Source: Euonymus europaeus
Lineage: Eukaryota > Streptophyta > Magnoliopsida > Celastrales > Celastraceae
Reading direction: 5' to 3'
Assembly: GCA_963580455.1 (NCBI GenBank)
Contig: OY756969.1
Coordinates: 21,238,760 to 21,302,759 of the forward strand
DNA length: 64,000 nucleotides
In this document: one piece after another, positions 11,983 through 22,496 of the stretch
How positions within the stretch are numbered: the stretch's first letter is position 1
Layout: every line of letters begins with the position of its first letter
Notes under the pieces: generated by a model
Told to the model about the DNA's origin: nothing
The model's database searches: none
The model's input: the letters and a program-made list of their open reading frames with translations, nothing else
Position numbers and translations under genes: made by a program

Positions 11983-12058
11983 GGGTTGTTAGGGGGTTTT
12001 AGAAATCTGTTGTGTTAAGCAAAAGTTTGCTTAACAACAGATTTCCCCCTAACAGCCC
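11983..12058. repeat. Long imperfect hairpin
   Basis: GGGTTGTTAGGGGG and AAATCTGTTG-TTAAGCAAA on the left pair with TTTGCTTAACAACAGATTT and CCCCCTAACAGCCC on the right. The arms are about 33 bases with small bulges and almost no loop. It ends about 25 bases from the rpl2 segment and is part of the organelle-derived insert. Confidence 0.7.
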
Positions 12059-12082
12059 TTTCCCGAGGTATGGAGCTGCATC

Positions 12083-12309
12083 GCGAAACAATGGTATCTC
12101 CAATTATAGCCCCTTTGGGATGTAAAATATATCTCTTCTCACCATCCCCATAGTGTATGAGACAAATGTATGCATTTCGATTAGGGTCGTATTCTACGGT
12201 TACGATTCTACCATATATGTCTTTTTCCTTCCATCGAAAATCGATTTGACGGTATAGACGCTTATGACCTCCCCCTCTATGCGCTGCGGTAATGATTCCT
12301 CTGGCATCG
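12083..12309 (-). pseudogene. rpl2: Plastid ribosomal protein L2 fragment (nuclear copy)
   Basis: The minus strand is open for about 75 codons. It reads [20 protein letters not shown] and later [20 protein letters not shown], ending IIGDTIVS. This is the part of plastid rpl2 exon 1 up to near its 3' end. Start, rest of exon 1 and exon 2 are missing, and the sequence breaks off into unrelated DNA on both sides. It is not functional here. The lack of stops suggests a fairly recent transfer. Confidence 0.85.
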
Positions 12310-12719
12310 AAGGCTGGTGGGAATGCGGATTGGAAAAATGACTTACACTGATACTCGATCTAACAGGACTTAGACTTTTATACTTAACTGGGATAGCAAC
12401 TATTGCTACTAGCTCGCAAGAAGAAGGAAGTCAAGAAACTACTGGAAAGATGAAAGCAACTTCCACTGAATGGATGGCTCATCTCACTTATTGTGTGCTT
12501 CCCAAGAAAGCCTGGAACCTCGAACTCCCCTTCCCATTACCATTCTTCAAGACCAAGCTCATCGTGCACTGACTTTGCAGCGGTTGCCTCAATTGGAATA
12601 TCGGTCCCAGAGCAGCCCTTTCTATGGGATCTCGATCAATTCCATTCTCGCTTGCATCTGCATCGACTTTGTTTTCAGACAAGACAAATGAATCTTTCTA
12701 AAAGCTATTCGCCATTGAT

Positions 12720-14812
12720 TCGAAGATTCGAGGAAGCAACAACTCCTCTCCTTTCAATTGCTGCCTCGAATTAACGCCATCTATCTTATCTTCCCTTTTT
12801 GGTACGTGCATCTGTTTGGCTTCTTGTGCTTTGTTATCCTTGATTTATTTTTTCGTTGTTTGATAAGGTTCTTTCCATTTTTCCGGAGTTTTGGTTGTGT
12901 GCAATTTGATTTGTCTATATTGTGGATCTTATGCGATTCGGTGGTTTTTGGTTTTATGTGGTTTTGATTTTGTTTTGAAATTGGAATGTCGACTGCATTT
13001 GTTTGCATTGCCTGGAAAGGAAGGAAAATGATAGTTTACGTTATTTTTTTCTCGTTCTTTAGAAATTTTCTCGAGAATCAAACAGAGAGTATTGTGATTT
13101 GTGATTCATTTTCGGGGAAAAGAAATTGACAAATGGCCACACACGTAAGGTTGCAATAACTATTGCAGATGGTGACAAATGATATTTCTAGCAGAAGAAT
13201 AGATGCGTGGTATGAGAGGGTCATCTGACTCACGTCGCAGAGATTGCTTGAACACTTTCTATTCGGTGAATATCTTTTTGTGGAGTTCTTTTTATGAAGG
13301 TACTGTTCTTGAAAAGTTAGGATTTTATATAAAACTAAGTTGTTCGTTTGTTTGTTTCCTTGGGGTTGTTTGTGGATCCTATAGTTTGCGTAGAATCTAT
13401 ATTAAACAAATATTGAATTTCAATCATGAATGTTTTACAGCTACTTGTGTATTGACTAGTGAGGTTTGTGAGATTCATCCTTATACCTTGCACCATGCAT
13501 TGTTTTAATGGTTTCAACATTCTTAAATGGATTGGACGTAGGTTGTCCTTAGTATTGAACTGGGTTAGATGACATGCTTCTGTTCTATTTGAAGTTCTTT
13601 GCATCTTTCGAACTCCACTCTAGATCTATTGCAATAGTTAAGAAGTGCTATTTTTTCACATTATATTTATAATTTATTTATTTTTCTTCCGAGAGAAAAG
13701 TTTGTAACTGGGAACAATTTTTCTTACATGCATGTTACTTGGCATTCTGTTGACTCATCGATAAAAACACGTTATTATGCTGAGTTGCTGACTAATATGC
13801 ATTTGACAATAAATTCTAGCGTAGAACTCCAATAAGGCACTCTGTTGTGTTCTTTGGTTGTATGCTAGCTTTATATTAGATCTCTATGTAGAGGAACTTT
13901 AAAAAGCTTTTTGAGTCCTTGAACTGTTAGTGGAATCTGATAGAGGATTTTCAGATTTAATTAGAAAGGAACTCCTACAGATTTTTCAGAAAAGAACTTA
14001 TGTTTGAAGGCTATATGATCATGACTATCAAACTTCAGAAATTTTCTTATGCCTCACCTGATTCTCACTAATGGAGAATAGACCTTGGTCTTCGCAGATT
14101 CTTGGAGTTGATGTGTCTAACATCTAATTATTTTCCTGGCGTCAGTCATTTGTTTCACAATCAGTGGGCTTTAGTGGAGGTTGATAAGAATTTGTATTTT
14201 AATTGAAGAGGACTAGTGATGAACATCATTATATTTGACAAACAGAAATTAATTTTACTTTTTAATCCATTTATATTATGACACTTCCATTTTCTTTCTG
14301 TCAATATTTTATTTCTAAATGCATGCTTTGGGTTTATACAAGATGGTAAATTTTTTTTCTTTTCTCTGTGTGGTTTACATTTCGCTTTCAATTAAATGGT
14401 TTCCTTATGTTATTAGAATACATCAAGCTAAAGTTGTAGGCCCTGTAAGTATCTTTTTTCAACCATTGTTGTAGACTTGTGTGTTCATCCTTTTGACCTT
14501 TCGGTTTGAATTGAAGATGGCTGTGCCTTTTTGTTTGCACATCTCTGTGTTCTGAATAGGATAGTTTGGAGGCTGCTGTGAATATATCTTATACATATTC
14601 GTTGCTTGGGATGCTCTCTCTCCAGATGACTGCTTTTTATCTTCTCCATTCAAGGAGTTTGCTCTAATTTGGTTGAGGGTTGTTGGTCATTCATTTTCCT
14701 AGTTAATAGACATGAACTTGTAGTAGGAATGTAGGATCCACTTTAATTGTTTTTTTATATATCAGATCTGAAGCAATACTGGTGACAAGAAGAAGGTTGC
14801 GAGGACGTATCA
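12720..14812 (+). other. 5' UTR exon and long leader intron of RING copy A
   Basis: By analogy with copy B, the leader exon ends near 12800 at TTTTTTG/GTACGTG. The acceptor is the CAG just before GATCTGAAGC at about 14765. The leader then runs to the ATG at 14813. The intron is about 2 kb, and ORFs inside it are AT-rich chance reading frames. Confidence 0.55.
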
Positions 14813-15463
14813 ATGGCCTTCAAGCAATGCTATGCAAAGGAACGGAAATTAGTTGCAGGTGCAGGAACAGGGACAGAAAACTTCAGCGGTTGGTTTGACT
14901 GCAACATATGCTTTGATTTTGCTTGTAAACCCGTGGTCACTTTCTGCGGCCACCTCTACTGTTGGCCCTGCATCTACAAGTGGTTTCACGTCCATAGTGC
15001 CTCTCTTGCCTCTGATGAGCATCCTCAATGCCCAGTTTGCAAGGCTGAGATATCTCACACCACCATGATTCCTCTTTATGGAAGGGGCCTAGCAGAGGAA
15101 GCTAAAGGCAACGCACCATTTCAGGATATGATCATACCCCCTAGGCCAGCAGCATGTGGTTCTTAATCGATGCTATCTAATACACTTCCTAGTGGTCAAC
15201 AGCTTGTATATCGTAACCCTTATCAAAATCACCACAGCCCTCCACCGTTCAACATTCTAGGGGAAGATTCTTCGCCATCGTGGGTGTTGAGCTCTACAAT
15301 GTCCGGTGTGCAAAATTCAGTAATTGCGATGTTCAGGGAGATGGTTTATACTGGGAGTTTGGGGGACTCATTGATGTGGATCAGGAGGCTGCTCTTTTGG
15401 AGAGAGATGCTCGTTGGAGCATATAATTCTATCATAAGCTTTCTACTGGTTGTTCCCTTTTAA
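14813..15463 (+). pseudogene. RMA-type RING E3 ligase paralogue A, truncated by a nonsense codon
   Basis: The frame starts MAFKQCYAKERK. It keeps the full RING-HC domain, with all C3HC4 ligands (CNICFDF, FCGHLYCWPC, CPVCKAEI). A TAA at 15164-15166 then replaces the lysine codon (AAA) of copy B, leaving 117 residues. The same frame stays open to 15463 as a recognisable homologue. That part has a 9-base in-frame deletion and then unrelated sequence after GSLGDS, so the membrane anchor of copy B is lost. A soluble RING-only product remains possible if transcribed, but the promoter side is also disrupted. Pseudogene is the likelier reading. Confidence 0.75.
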
Positions 15464-15485
15464 TATGTTAGTGGCCTTCGACTTA

Positions 15486-15603
15486 GCGTTTGTTTGGTAG
15501 AAAGTTTGTCTAACAGAGTATAAGCTGGTGTAGAGCTAAGTACATCTAACGGTCTAAGAGCGTATAAATATATGTTAGTGTGGACGCTCTACCAAACAAA
15601 CGC
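15486..15603. mobile_element. 118-base MITE (Tourist- or Stowaway-like)
   Basis: The terminal inverted repeats are GCGTTTGTTTGGTAG and CTACCAAACAAACGC, with flanking TA on both sides (TTA left, TAG right). The element has no coding capacity. It sits just downstream of RING copy A and is absent from copy B. Confidence 0.75.
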
Positions 15604-16587
15604 TAGCTTTTTTGTTGTTTTCTATTGGGTCTTTTATTGCGGGACTTATGTTTTGTTAAGGCGCATAAGCCCTTATAGCTAGGGTTTTCTTTTGCTTCCG
15701 GTGGATGTTGGGAGGCAGAACGTGGGAATTATCTCGCATTGAAATGCTCCTATATGAGAATTAGGCTTGTTGCTGCCATCAACCGTTCTACCAACTGTCG
15801 TCAACTGTAGCGATCATTCTAGACTCTGTAATGTGAAAATGTCCTTTCATATCTCACATCGGCTCTCCTTGTTCATTCCCGCACGTCCATAAAACTTACA
15901 GTAGTGTTTTTAACTGTTTGAGCTATTAATGTGATTGTTCTTACCGGAAGTTATCTTTGTTAACTTGGCCTCTTAATGTATGACCTTGCCTTTGTTTCTC
16001 CTAGAGTTGTATTACCTTATTTTGATCATGGAAGTTTTAAGGGTTAATATTACTTTTAGTCACGAAAGATAGTCCATGTTTTATTTTCGTCATTGAAAGA
16101 TTTAACGTTTTAAGTTAGTCACCAAGCATTTGATTTTGTTCCAATCTAGTCACCTGGACAAACTTAATCAAAATCAGGCAGCCGAAAGAGTGACGTGACA
16201 GTTTGACCTACTTTCGATTGGTTTACGTGGAAAATGATCATCACATTAAAATATTTTACGATTTTTAAAATGAAAATCAATAAAATATAAAATTTCCTTC
16301 GTCTTCTATTGTTCTTCCCCTCTGCAATTGGCGATATGCTTTTGCGAACGGGTTGCTGATTCACCAGTCGAGATCATCCTCTTCCTCTTCTCTCATTGAT
16401 CATTGTGTAACAATGATCGTTGTCAGTTCTCGAGCTAGTTATTGGCCTTTGCTTGGAAACCCCAATTTCCACCCCTAAATTCAAGAAACGGAGCTGATAA
16501 AAATTTAAGATTAAATCTCAAACACAAAGCCTTAAATCTAGATCAGATCCGAATTCTAGGCATGTTTCTCAATTAACACCAAGTGCC
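15604..16587. other. Intergenic, no gene seen
   Basis: Nothing coding is supported. 16030-16160 reads GGGTTAATATTACTTTTAGTCAC and then variants of 'AGTCACC', a phrase common in plant dispersed repeats. No second terminus was found. Confidence 0.4.
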
Positions 16588-16713
16588 CTATGCTTCATCA
16601 TCAAAATCTTGCACAACTCTAATCCTTTTCAGTCTCTTGGCCTTTGGAACAGCACCACCATTTTCATTATCAAATTCAGATGCTTTAGGACGCAAAGAAT
16701 TTGTCAATAGTAT
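16588..16713 (-). CDS. Terminal exon of an unidentified minus-strand gene (fragment)
   Basis: On the minus strand a splice acceptor TTTTTGCAG/ATACT (exon start 16713) opens a 41-residue frame. It includes EFDNENGGAVPKAKRLKRIR and ends QDFDDEA before a TAG (16588-16590). The basic-then-acidic tail looks like the C-terminus of a nuclear protein that I do not recognise. A possible upstream exon, 17530-17446 (ITFLKEIYEKFYKDKNAHLQ), ends at a donor, but its phase does not join this exon directly. Repeat DNA lies between them. Probably a broken gene. Confidence 0.35.
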   Translation of the reverse strand: MLLTNSLRPKASEFDNENGGAVPKAKRLKRIRVVQDFDDEA

Positions 16714-16994
16714 CTGCAAAAACAGCAATGAACACTACCAATAATTTAAAGCTAAACTTATTTATCAAAATCTCTTGATACAGAATATTCCATTCAACAA
16801 ATTAAAAATGGCAAAGCATAGTTGTTCAATGAGGACGCTTGTGCTACAAGACTACTTTTGGGTGCCAACCCTACGTAAGCTACAATTTAGGAAGGTTGCA
16901 TTAAAACAGGGGCACCGGGAAATTATAGATGATTGTATTTTCAATACATAAGGATGAGCCAGAGTGGGACAATTATTAGATTGTTTCTAAACAA

Positions 16995-17400
16995 AAACAA
17001 GATTACAGATCCGCTCGTTTCACAATTGCATTTCATAGCTTTAAACTGTCAAAAATGATATGCTTAAAGCTATGAAAAATGTTGTATAAAAAGCTGTATA
17101 AAATGTTGTGGCGGTGTTTGATTCATTTTTTTGTTAGATTAATATTGTAGATAAAATTATTAAAAAAAAGTATTACAATAAAAAATAATTGAAACTTTTA
17201 AAATATGGAGGAACAATTACGTAATGTGCTTATAAAATATTGTGGATCCCACAGTTTTAAGCTATGAGATGATAGTATTTCATTTTGCATAACTTAAAGC
17301 TGTTGCTCTAAGTTGTCAACAAAATGTGACGTTTGATTAATACAGTATTTTATACAGATTCCACAACTTTAAATTGTACAAAATTTAAAACAAACGCACC
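16995..17400. mobile_element. Probable nested MITE sequences
   Basis: The ends resemble each other in inverted orientation (GCTCGTTTCACAA at the left, TTTAAAACAAACGCACC at the right). Inside are repeated 'CATAGCTTTAAA/TTTAAGCTATG' and 'GTTTGATT' themes. There is no coding content. The boundaries are uncertain. Confidence 0.35.
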
Positions 17401-17774
17401 TTACACCGCACATGATCGTAATTCTCATAAAGGATGATTGAATACCTCTTAAGACTTGCAGATGGGCATTTTTGTCCTTGTAGAACTTCTCATAGATCTC
17501 TTTGAGAAACGTGATTGATGACACGGCAAGTGCAGAAACGTCATTGATGGCATTCACATTTCAATCATTTTTAAATTCTTTGAAACAGAAAACACAGTGC
17601 AGTCCAATATTTATATCCAGGAAAACGTATGAAAACCCTTTCTTCACCACAGACCTCTTTTGAGCTCTTCGAGAGTGCCTTAGCAAAACTTTGCCTCCAT
17701 TAGAAAGAAAAAAAATAGACCGATGAGTACCTTAAAATCTTTGAATGCAATTTTATAATGATTTGTGTTTGATA

Positions 17775-18530
17775 GTTTTAGAGAAAAGACAGAGGTTTTC
17801 ATATTAATCAAAAGAAAGTTATTGTTACAAGAACATACAGATTTAGAAGATAAAGGAAGATACAAGAGTAACATAATTATGACAAGCTAACTAGTAGCTA
17901 ACAACTAACTAATAAGTTAACATACTCCTCAAACTCATGATGCGGAAGTAAGAGGCATCGAGAGTTTGCTAAGAAGAAATCAGAACCGAGGTCAAGAATG
18001 TGATTTGGTGAAGAAATCAGTCAGCTGCATAGTGGAAGAGATAAACGGAAGTGTAATAGTATCGCGTTGATAATGATGACGAACAAAATGACAATCTATT
18101 TTAATATGCTTGGTCCGTTCATAAAATACATAATTATGAGCTATCTGAATAGCACTTTTGTTATAAAAAAACGTAGGAGGCGTGGAGAGCAAAACACCCA
18201 TATCAGCAAGTAACCATCGTAACCAAACAATCGCTACAACAGTGTACGCAATTCTAATGACAAGGTTGAAGATAACAACAAACTTTGAAATAGAGTACCA
18301 CGAAGATACCATAAAATTCGAAGAACAACAACCCAATGAATAGTAGTAGGGGAAATAACGAACTGACTAACAATATGAACAACATATGCAATATCTGGAT
18401 GCATAATAGTGAAATAAACTAGGCAACCTACAATAGTACAATACAATATAGGATCAGGTCATGGATTACCATCAGTAGAAGAATACTGAGCATTAAGCTC
18501 AACATAATTCTCCACAATTCAATCCAGGTA
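17775..18530 (-). mobile_element. Degenerate Ty1/copia remnant: end of reverse transcriptase, RNase H and start of the 3' LTR
   Basis: Minus-strand frames with several shifts recall copia pol: ELNAQYSSTDGNP, then HPDIAYVVHIVSQFV and RILWYLRGTLFQSLLLSS, then IVWLRWLLADMGV, FYERTKHIKIDCHFVRHH and LTDFFTKSHS. The frame then meets a purine-rich TTTGAGGAG and TGTTAACTTATTAG, the likely start of the 3' LTR at 17921, fading out near 17775. The remnant is 5'-truncated, as is common for old insertions. Confidence 0.75.
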
Positions 18531-19186
18531 TGACAGTATACTCACATCAATCCACGCAACTCTACTTATACTTGCATCAATAATAACCAGTCAAGCCAAG
18601 TCAAATTATCATCTAATCCGTTCAACAGGAAACAACAAAGCACATGAAATTATTAGCACAAATTCATAGTAACATATAACACATGAATTATCAACTCACA
18701 ACTTGGGTATGACACCATTCTTAGCCACACCACCTAACCTTTAGTCCAAACATACAAGCCTATCACTCAAAAAGTTAAGATAACACATAAACCACATTTG
18801 CTCAAATTATTCCAAAGATAAAGATACTTCCTACTACACAACCCGAATAACATCATCAAAACACACAATCTTAACAACTCAATCACAGATTGTTAAAAAA
18901 TAATACACATATATCACTTAGACCAATCAAGTATAACCCCTATGTGATATGAACCTCAAGCTCCAACTTTTTTATCAATATGTAGCTAGAATTTTGAGAT
19001 TATCTACACAACCATGACCTGGACATCTTTCTCGATCCTTCCTTCTTCTTTTACTTTCTTTACTTGTGTTCAGACCCGTGCATTGCACGGATAATAATTT
19101 TTTTATAATTTCGATCATAGAAAAAATCAACAAAATAGGTAACACTTAAAGTAGGTTTCAAAATTTTTATAATTTTATTTATTTAT
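18531..19186. other. Intergenic, with a short palindrome
   Basis: No gene is seen. CCGTGCATTGCACGG (19076-19090) is a 7-base-arm palindrome of a kind frequent at ends of plant Helitron-like and other non-autonomous elements. No CTRR terminus could be confirmed. Confidence 0.35.
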
Positions 19187-19434
19187 GATGCAGGGACCCC
19201 CAACCCAGGACGATACCCACTCATGGGCCCCTTGGCGATGGGCTGTCAACCACCTGGCCTGGTTCAGAGGCCGCAGCATGGCCAGCTAGCGAGGCCTAGG
19301 CCCAAGCATCAGGGCTGCAGCCCGTACACCCCAACCCAGTCTCACGGGATCCCTCCCAGGCGGGTTGTTGATATGAGGATTCGAACCCCTCACACCCTTT
19401 TGATGGGGCAACCCATCAACCAGCTAAGCTGCAT
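19187..19434 (-). mobile_element. tRNA-derived SINE (Au-like)
   Basis: The minus-strand head has a Pol III A-box-like TTAGCTGGTTGA (19416-19427) and a B-box GGTTCGAATCC (19377-19387) at tRNA-like spacing. About 200 bases of GC-rich body follow, ending GGGGGTCCCTGCATC. The sharp change from AT-rich flanks to GC-rich body supports an inserted unit. Target duplications are not clear. Confidence 0.6.
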
Positions 19435-20249
19435 ATAAATTTAGAAATATATTCCAAATTTTGATTGAGTTAGGGGTACATTGTTTACATATATAAACAC
19501 ATATCATAAAATTTTAACTGAAATTTTCCACTTGCAAAAAAAGTATAGATCTACTGAGAATAGTATCTATTTTATATTTATATATAAAACAGTCACATAT
19601 AATAGACCGGCCAACATGAGGCAATTAAACTTGTGATAATTTTATGAACGAAATTTTCTTGAATGATTGAGTTTAGAAACAATAACTTATCAAAATTGAC
19701 AACAAATATGACACTATGCATAGATCTATTTGTCTTTCTTGATATCCCAAACTCATCCACATCAAATATATAGGAATATAGTTTATGAAAGACGGGGCCA
19801 ACTTTTGTTGCTTCAACATCAAATGCAGGCACCTCCCTTCCATAATCAATATAGAACTTGTAAGAATAATTAGAAGTCTACTTAAAATATACGTACATAA
19901 TAATACTCTTATCTCGAGTGAAACAAAGACCATCGTTAATTGATATATACAAGTGACAGACATCTTTTTTACTTTCTTTATTTCAATGTATTAAATATCC
20001 ATTTTACAATTCAATTCCCTTATTTACTCATTAACTCCTCCTTTCCTTTGTTATTTGCAAAGAACATCCTCCATCATTTACATTTCCACCATCACTAATT
20101 TAATTATGTCCATATAATCCAATCTCCAAAATAAAATTTTCCTTAATTTTATTTAACACATATGTTCATAAATAAATTATTTTAATCCAAATTCAATTAT
20201 CGGATTAACGAGTGTACCATTGTACTCGTGTCACCCCCTTGTTCAATAA
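19435..20249. other. Intergenic, unidentified
   Basis: The minus-strand frame near 19650-19860 (AFDVEATKVGPVFHKLYSYI) looks coding-like but short and broken. I do not recognise it. The rest is AT-rich. Confidence 0.3.
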
Positions 20250-20638
20250 TTTTATTATTCTTGAGTTAGGATATCACAAGAAGAATTTTCTAGAAATTTG
20301 TTTTGAAATTCAGTCCATGAATTAAGAGAACCTGATCTTAGACTGTTCAACCATGACTTCACTTTATCCTTCGGTGTATAGGGAAGAACCTTAATCTTCA
20401 AGTAGTCCTCAATAACTCATGTAGTCAAAGACATGCAAGAAACCATATTAAAAAGTTCACGAATATGATTTAAGGGGTCTTCAAAATTTAGACCATGAAA
20501 GGAAGTCATCATATTAAAGTGAATGAACTTGGGTTCAAAATTTATAGCTGTTACAGCAAGTGTGATGCATGAAGAAGATTGCGGAATGGTGAGCATATCA
20601 AGATCGCCCATTGTTTCAGCATGAACAATAGTCGCCAT
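20250..20638 (-). pseudogene. Ty3/gypsy gag (capsid) fragment
   Basis: Minus-strand frames read INFEPKFIHFNMMTSFHGLN and EDPLNHIRELFNMVS, then after a frame break KIKVLPYTPKDKVKSWLNSL and SWTEFQNKFLENS. This matches the retrotransposon gag domain pattern (FELKP..., ...AK.WL.SLP..S...W..L...FL). No pol is found next to it. A decayed fragment. Confidence 0.65.
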
Positions 20639-22153
20639 CTCATTTGCTTTTGAAATTTTTTTTCATTGCTTTTGTGGCCTTGCTTCTTACTCCTTAAGAC
20701 TCATTCAATGTCATCGATATAAGGTTGCAAATATTCTTTCAAATATCATCCTGAAATCAAAAAGGAAGAAAATTAATTACAAAACTCTCTATTGTAACAA
20801 ACTTTATGCGGCATTATATAGCTTGAATGGTGGAGTTATTAGCTGGATCTTCATTCTATGTCATTGACAAAAAATTAGTGATTTCAATAGATTTGTTGAC
20901 ATATCTATCAATGTATCATTTTAGTCTACCAGCACAAGAATGACCCTCTATATATAATTTCAGACCATGATTAGCCTTCCATACACCATCCTTACCATCT
21001 AATTGTCAACCGTCTTCAATTTCATCCCTTTTATTCTGAATGAACAATTGCATTTTTTGGTTGCATTCATCTCTGAGGACATTTTTTAGGTGTATAATTG
21101 CAAGCACATTCACATTGCAAAAACAGTTTGTGACGTTTCCTAAATCCACTAATTAATTTCTAACCTTCTTATAATAATAACAAATCCAAGTGCATATGTG
21201 GTATTTTGAACCCATCTAATTAACTACTCATGCAAATTGAATACCTGATAATCAAACTAATAGTGTTAGAAATTTCCTAAACCCTATACACTCATGTGAA
21301 TTTATATAAGAATATACAATTTTATTGACAAATTTATCGGTGACATCGATATTTATTTATTCTATCACAGTAATTCCTTTCTCCAGTTGTATGTCATCTC
21401 TAATAAAATCATCCTAAGAATAATAAAAATTAATTAATATTTCAAATATAAAATTATGAAATAAATTATTTACCTCACTAAAATAGGATAATCTTAAATA
21501 TTAAATATTCAGCCCAATTTCTAAGTCGGTCCATATGAAAATTTTTAACTAAATAAATTGCCCAATACCTAACTGTCGTTTCTCCGCCTCTCACTATCAC
21601 TTCTTAAAAAAAATTATCCACTTCTAATTGCATTATTTACACGGAAGAGGCTAGACTAGCATGATTGTCCATATGTTAAAATTCCACATAATTATAATTA
21701 TAAAGAAATACCAAATTTCAGTAAATTCTTGCACAATTATAATTGATATATCAAGACTACATTCCTATGAATTCAAGAAAGAATAGAATCTTTTATCGGC
21801 CGTAATCCATCATGCATATGAACTTGTAATAATTCTTGCACAATTATTACTCAAGTGCATGTGAATCTTGTCCAAAATAGTTATTGGTGCAAATTAATGG
21901 ACTTGTAGGTTACTGTGCTGACTGACACCGACCTACTGTTGAAACATCAGCACAAAAAACGTGGACTGCAGGTGATGATAAGGATCATGAGAGCACGCAA
22001 AGAAATTAGTTTCCCCCCTAATCTCCCTTGTTTAGAAAAAATTAGAGGAATAAATTGGACAGAATTGGGAAGAAAAATTCCTTAATTTTTTGTTAAAAAA
22101 TATTTTCTCCCCAAATTGAGATCATTTGGAGAAAATAGAAGACAAAACATTAA
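20639..22153. other. AT-rich intergenic stretch
   Basis: I see no coding exon or clear repeat boundary. It may be further remains of the gypsy element upstream of gag. Confidence 0.4.
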
Positions 22154-22391
22154 GGCTATGCTTGAGAGAAGAATTGGGTTGGGAGGGGTTAGATTGGGAG
22201 GAGTTCAAAAAAGTAAACGCTTACTTGGTATGAAAGGGGTTGAAAGTTTTTAATATGAGTAAACACCTCTCAGCTGGAAAAATGTCTATTGAGAGAGGTT
22301 CATGAACCCCTCCGAACAACTTGAGGTGTTCACGTCAAATAAGGATTCGGTTGTTGATGAATCCCTCTCAATCCCTCTCTCAAACAAGGCC
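22154..22391. mobile_element. 238-base MITE with TTAA flanks
   Basis: The inverted ends are GGCTATGCTTGAGAG and CTCTCAAACAAGGCC, with TTAA on both sides (22150-22153, 22392-22395). It is likely PIF/Harbinger (Tourist)-like if TTA is the duplicated target. It is related to the elements at 28505-29187. Confidence 0.65.
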
Positions 22392-22496
22392 TTAATATTT
22401 TATATTTTGTTTCATTTATTTTCTTTTATGAGTATTATTTAAACATGAGAAAAAAAAAATCTTTCATTCCCCTTTTTTTCCCTCCGTCAATGGAAA

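Larger units (their letters stand above)
11631..12709. mobile_element. Organelle DNA insertion (NUPT/NUMT)
   Basis: Relative to copy B, where CTCTCTAATT is directly followed by CGCCATTGATT, copy A is interrupted here by about 1.08 kb. The insert is richer in GC than its surroundings. It contains a plastid rpl2 segment and a long hairpin. Other parts, such as the stretch with 'CCGAGTAGGACTAGGACTACG', look mitochondrial, so the source may be a mitochondrial genome carrying plastid DNA. A short ATT microhomology at the join fits end-joining. The insertion ends just before the 5' UTR exon of copy A and so replaces its promoter. Confidence 0.7.
11489..15480 (+). repeat. Segmental duplication copy A (RING gene locus)
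   Basis: This segment is similar along its length to 22497-26640 and in the same orientation. Both start at 'ACTAATTTAATTAAAGTCAA' and run through the 5' UTR exon, a long 5' UTR intron and the RING coding exon. Copy A carries an organelle DNA insertion (11631-12709). It lacks the roughly 940 bases found at 23950-24890 in copy B. Similarity is lost near 15375, inside the 3' part of the coding exon. Confidence 0.85.

Noticed and set aside
12083..12309. Functional ribosomal protein L2 gene
   Set aside because: Only about 75 codons of plastid exon 1 are present, without a start or the second exon, inside an insertion absent from copy B.
12758..13508. Several plus and minus frames downstream of the RING A leader exon
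   Set aside because: They lie in the leader intron and their counterparts in copy B are not conserved as frames.
17369..17557. Exon joined directly to 16588-16713
   Set aside because: The donor at 17446 leaves a one-base phase that does not match the phase-0 acceptor at 16713. An intermediate exon would be needed and none was found.
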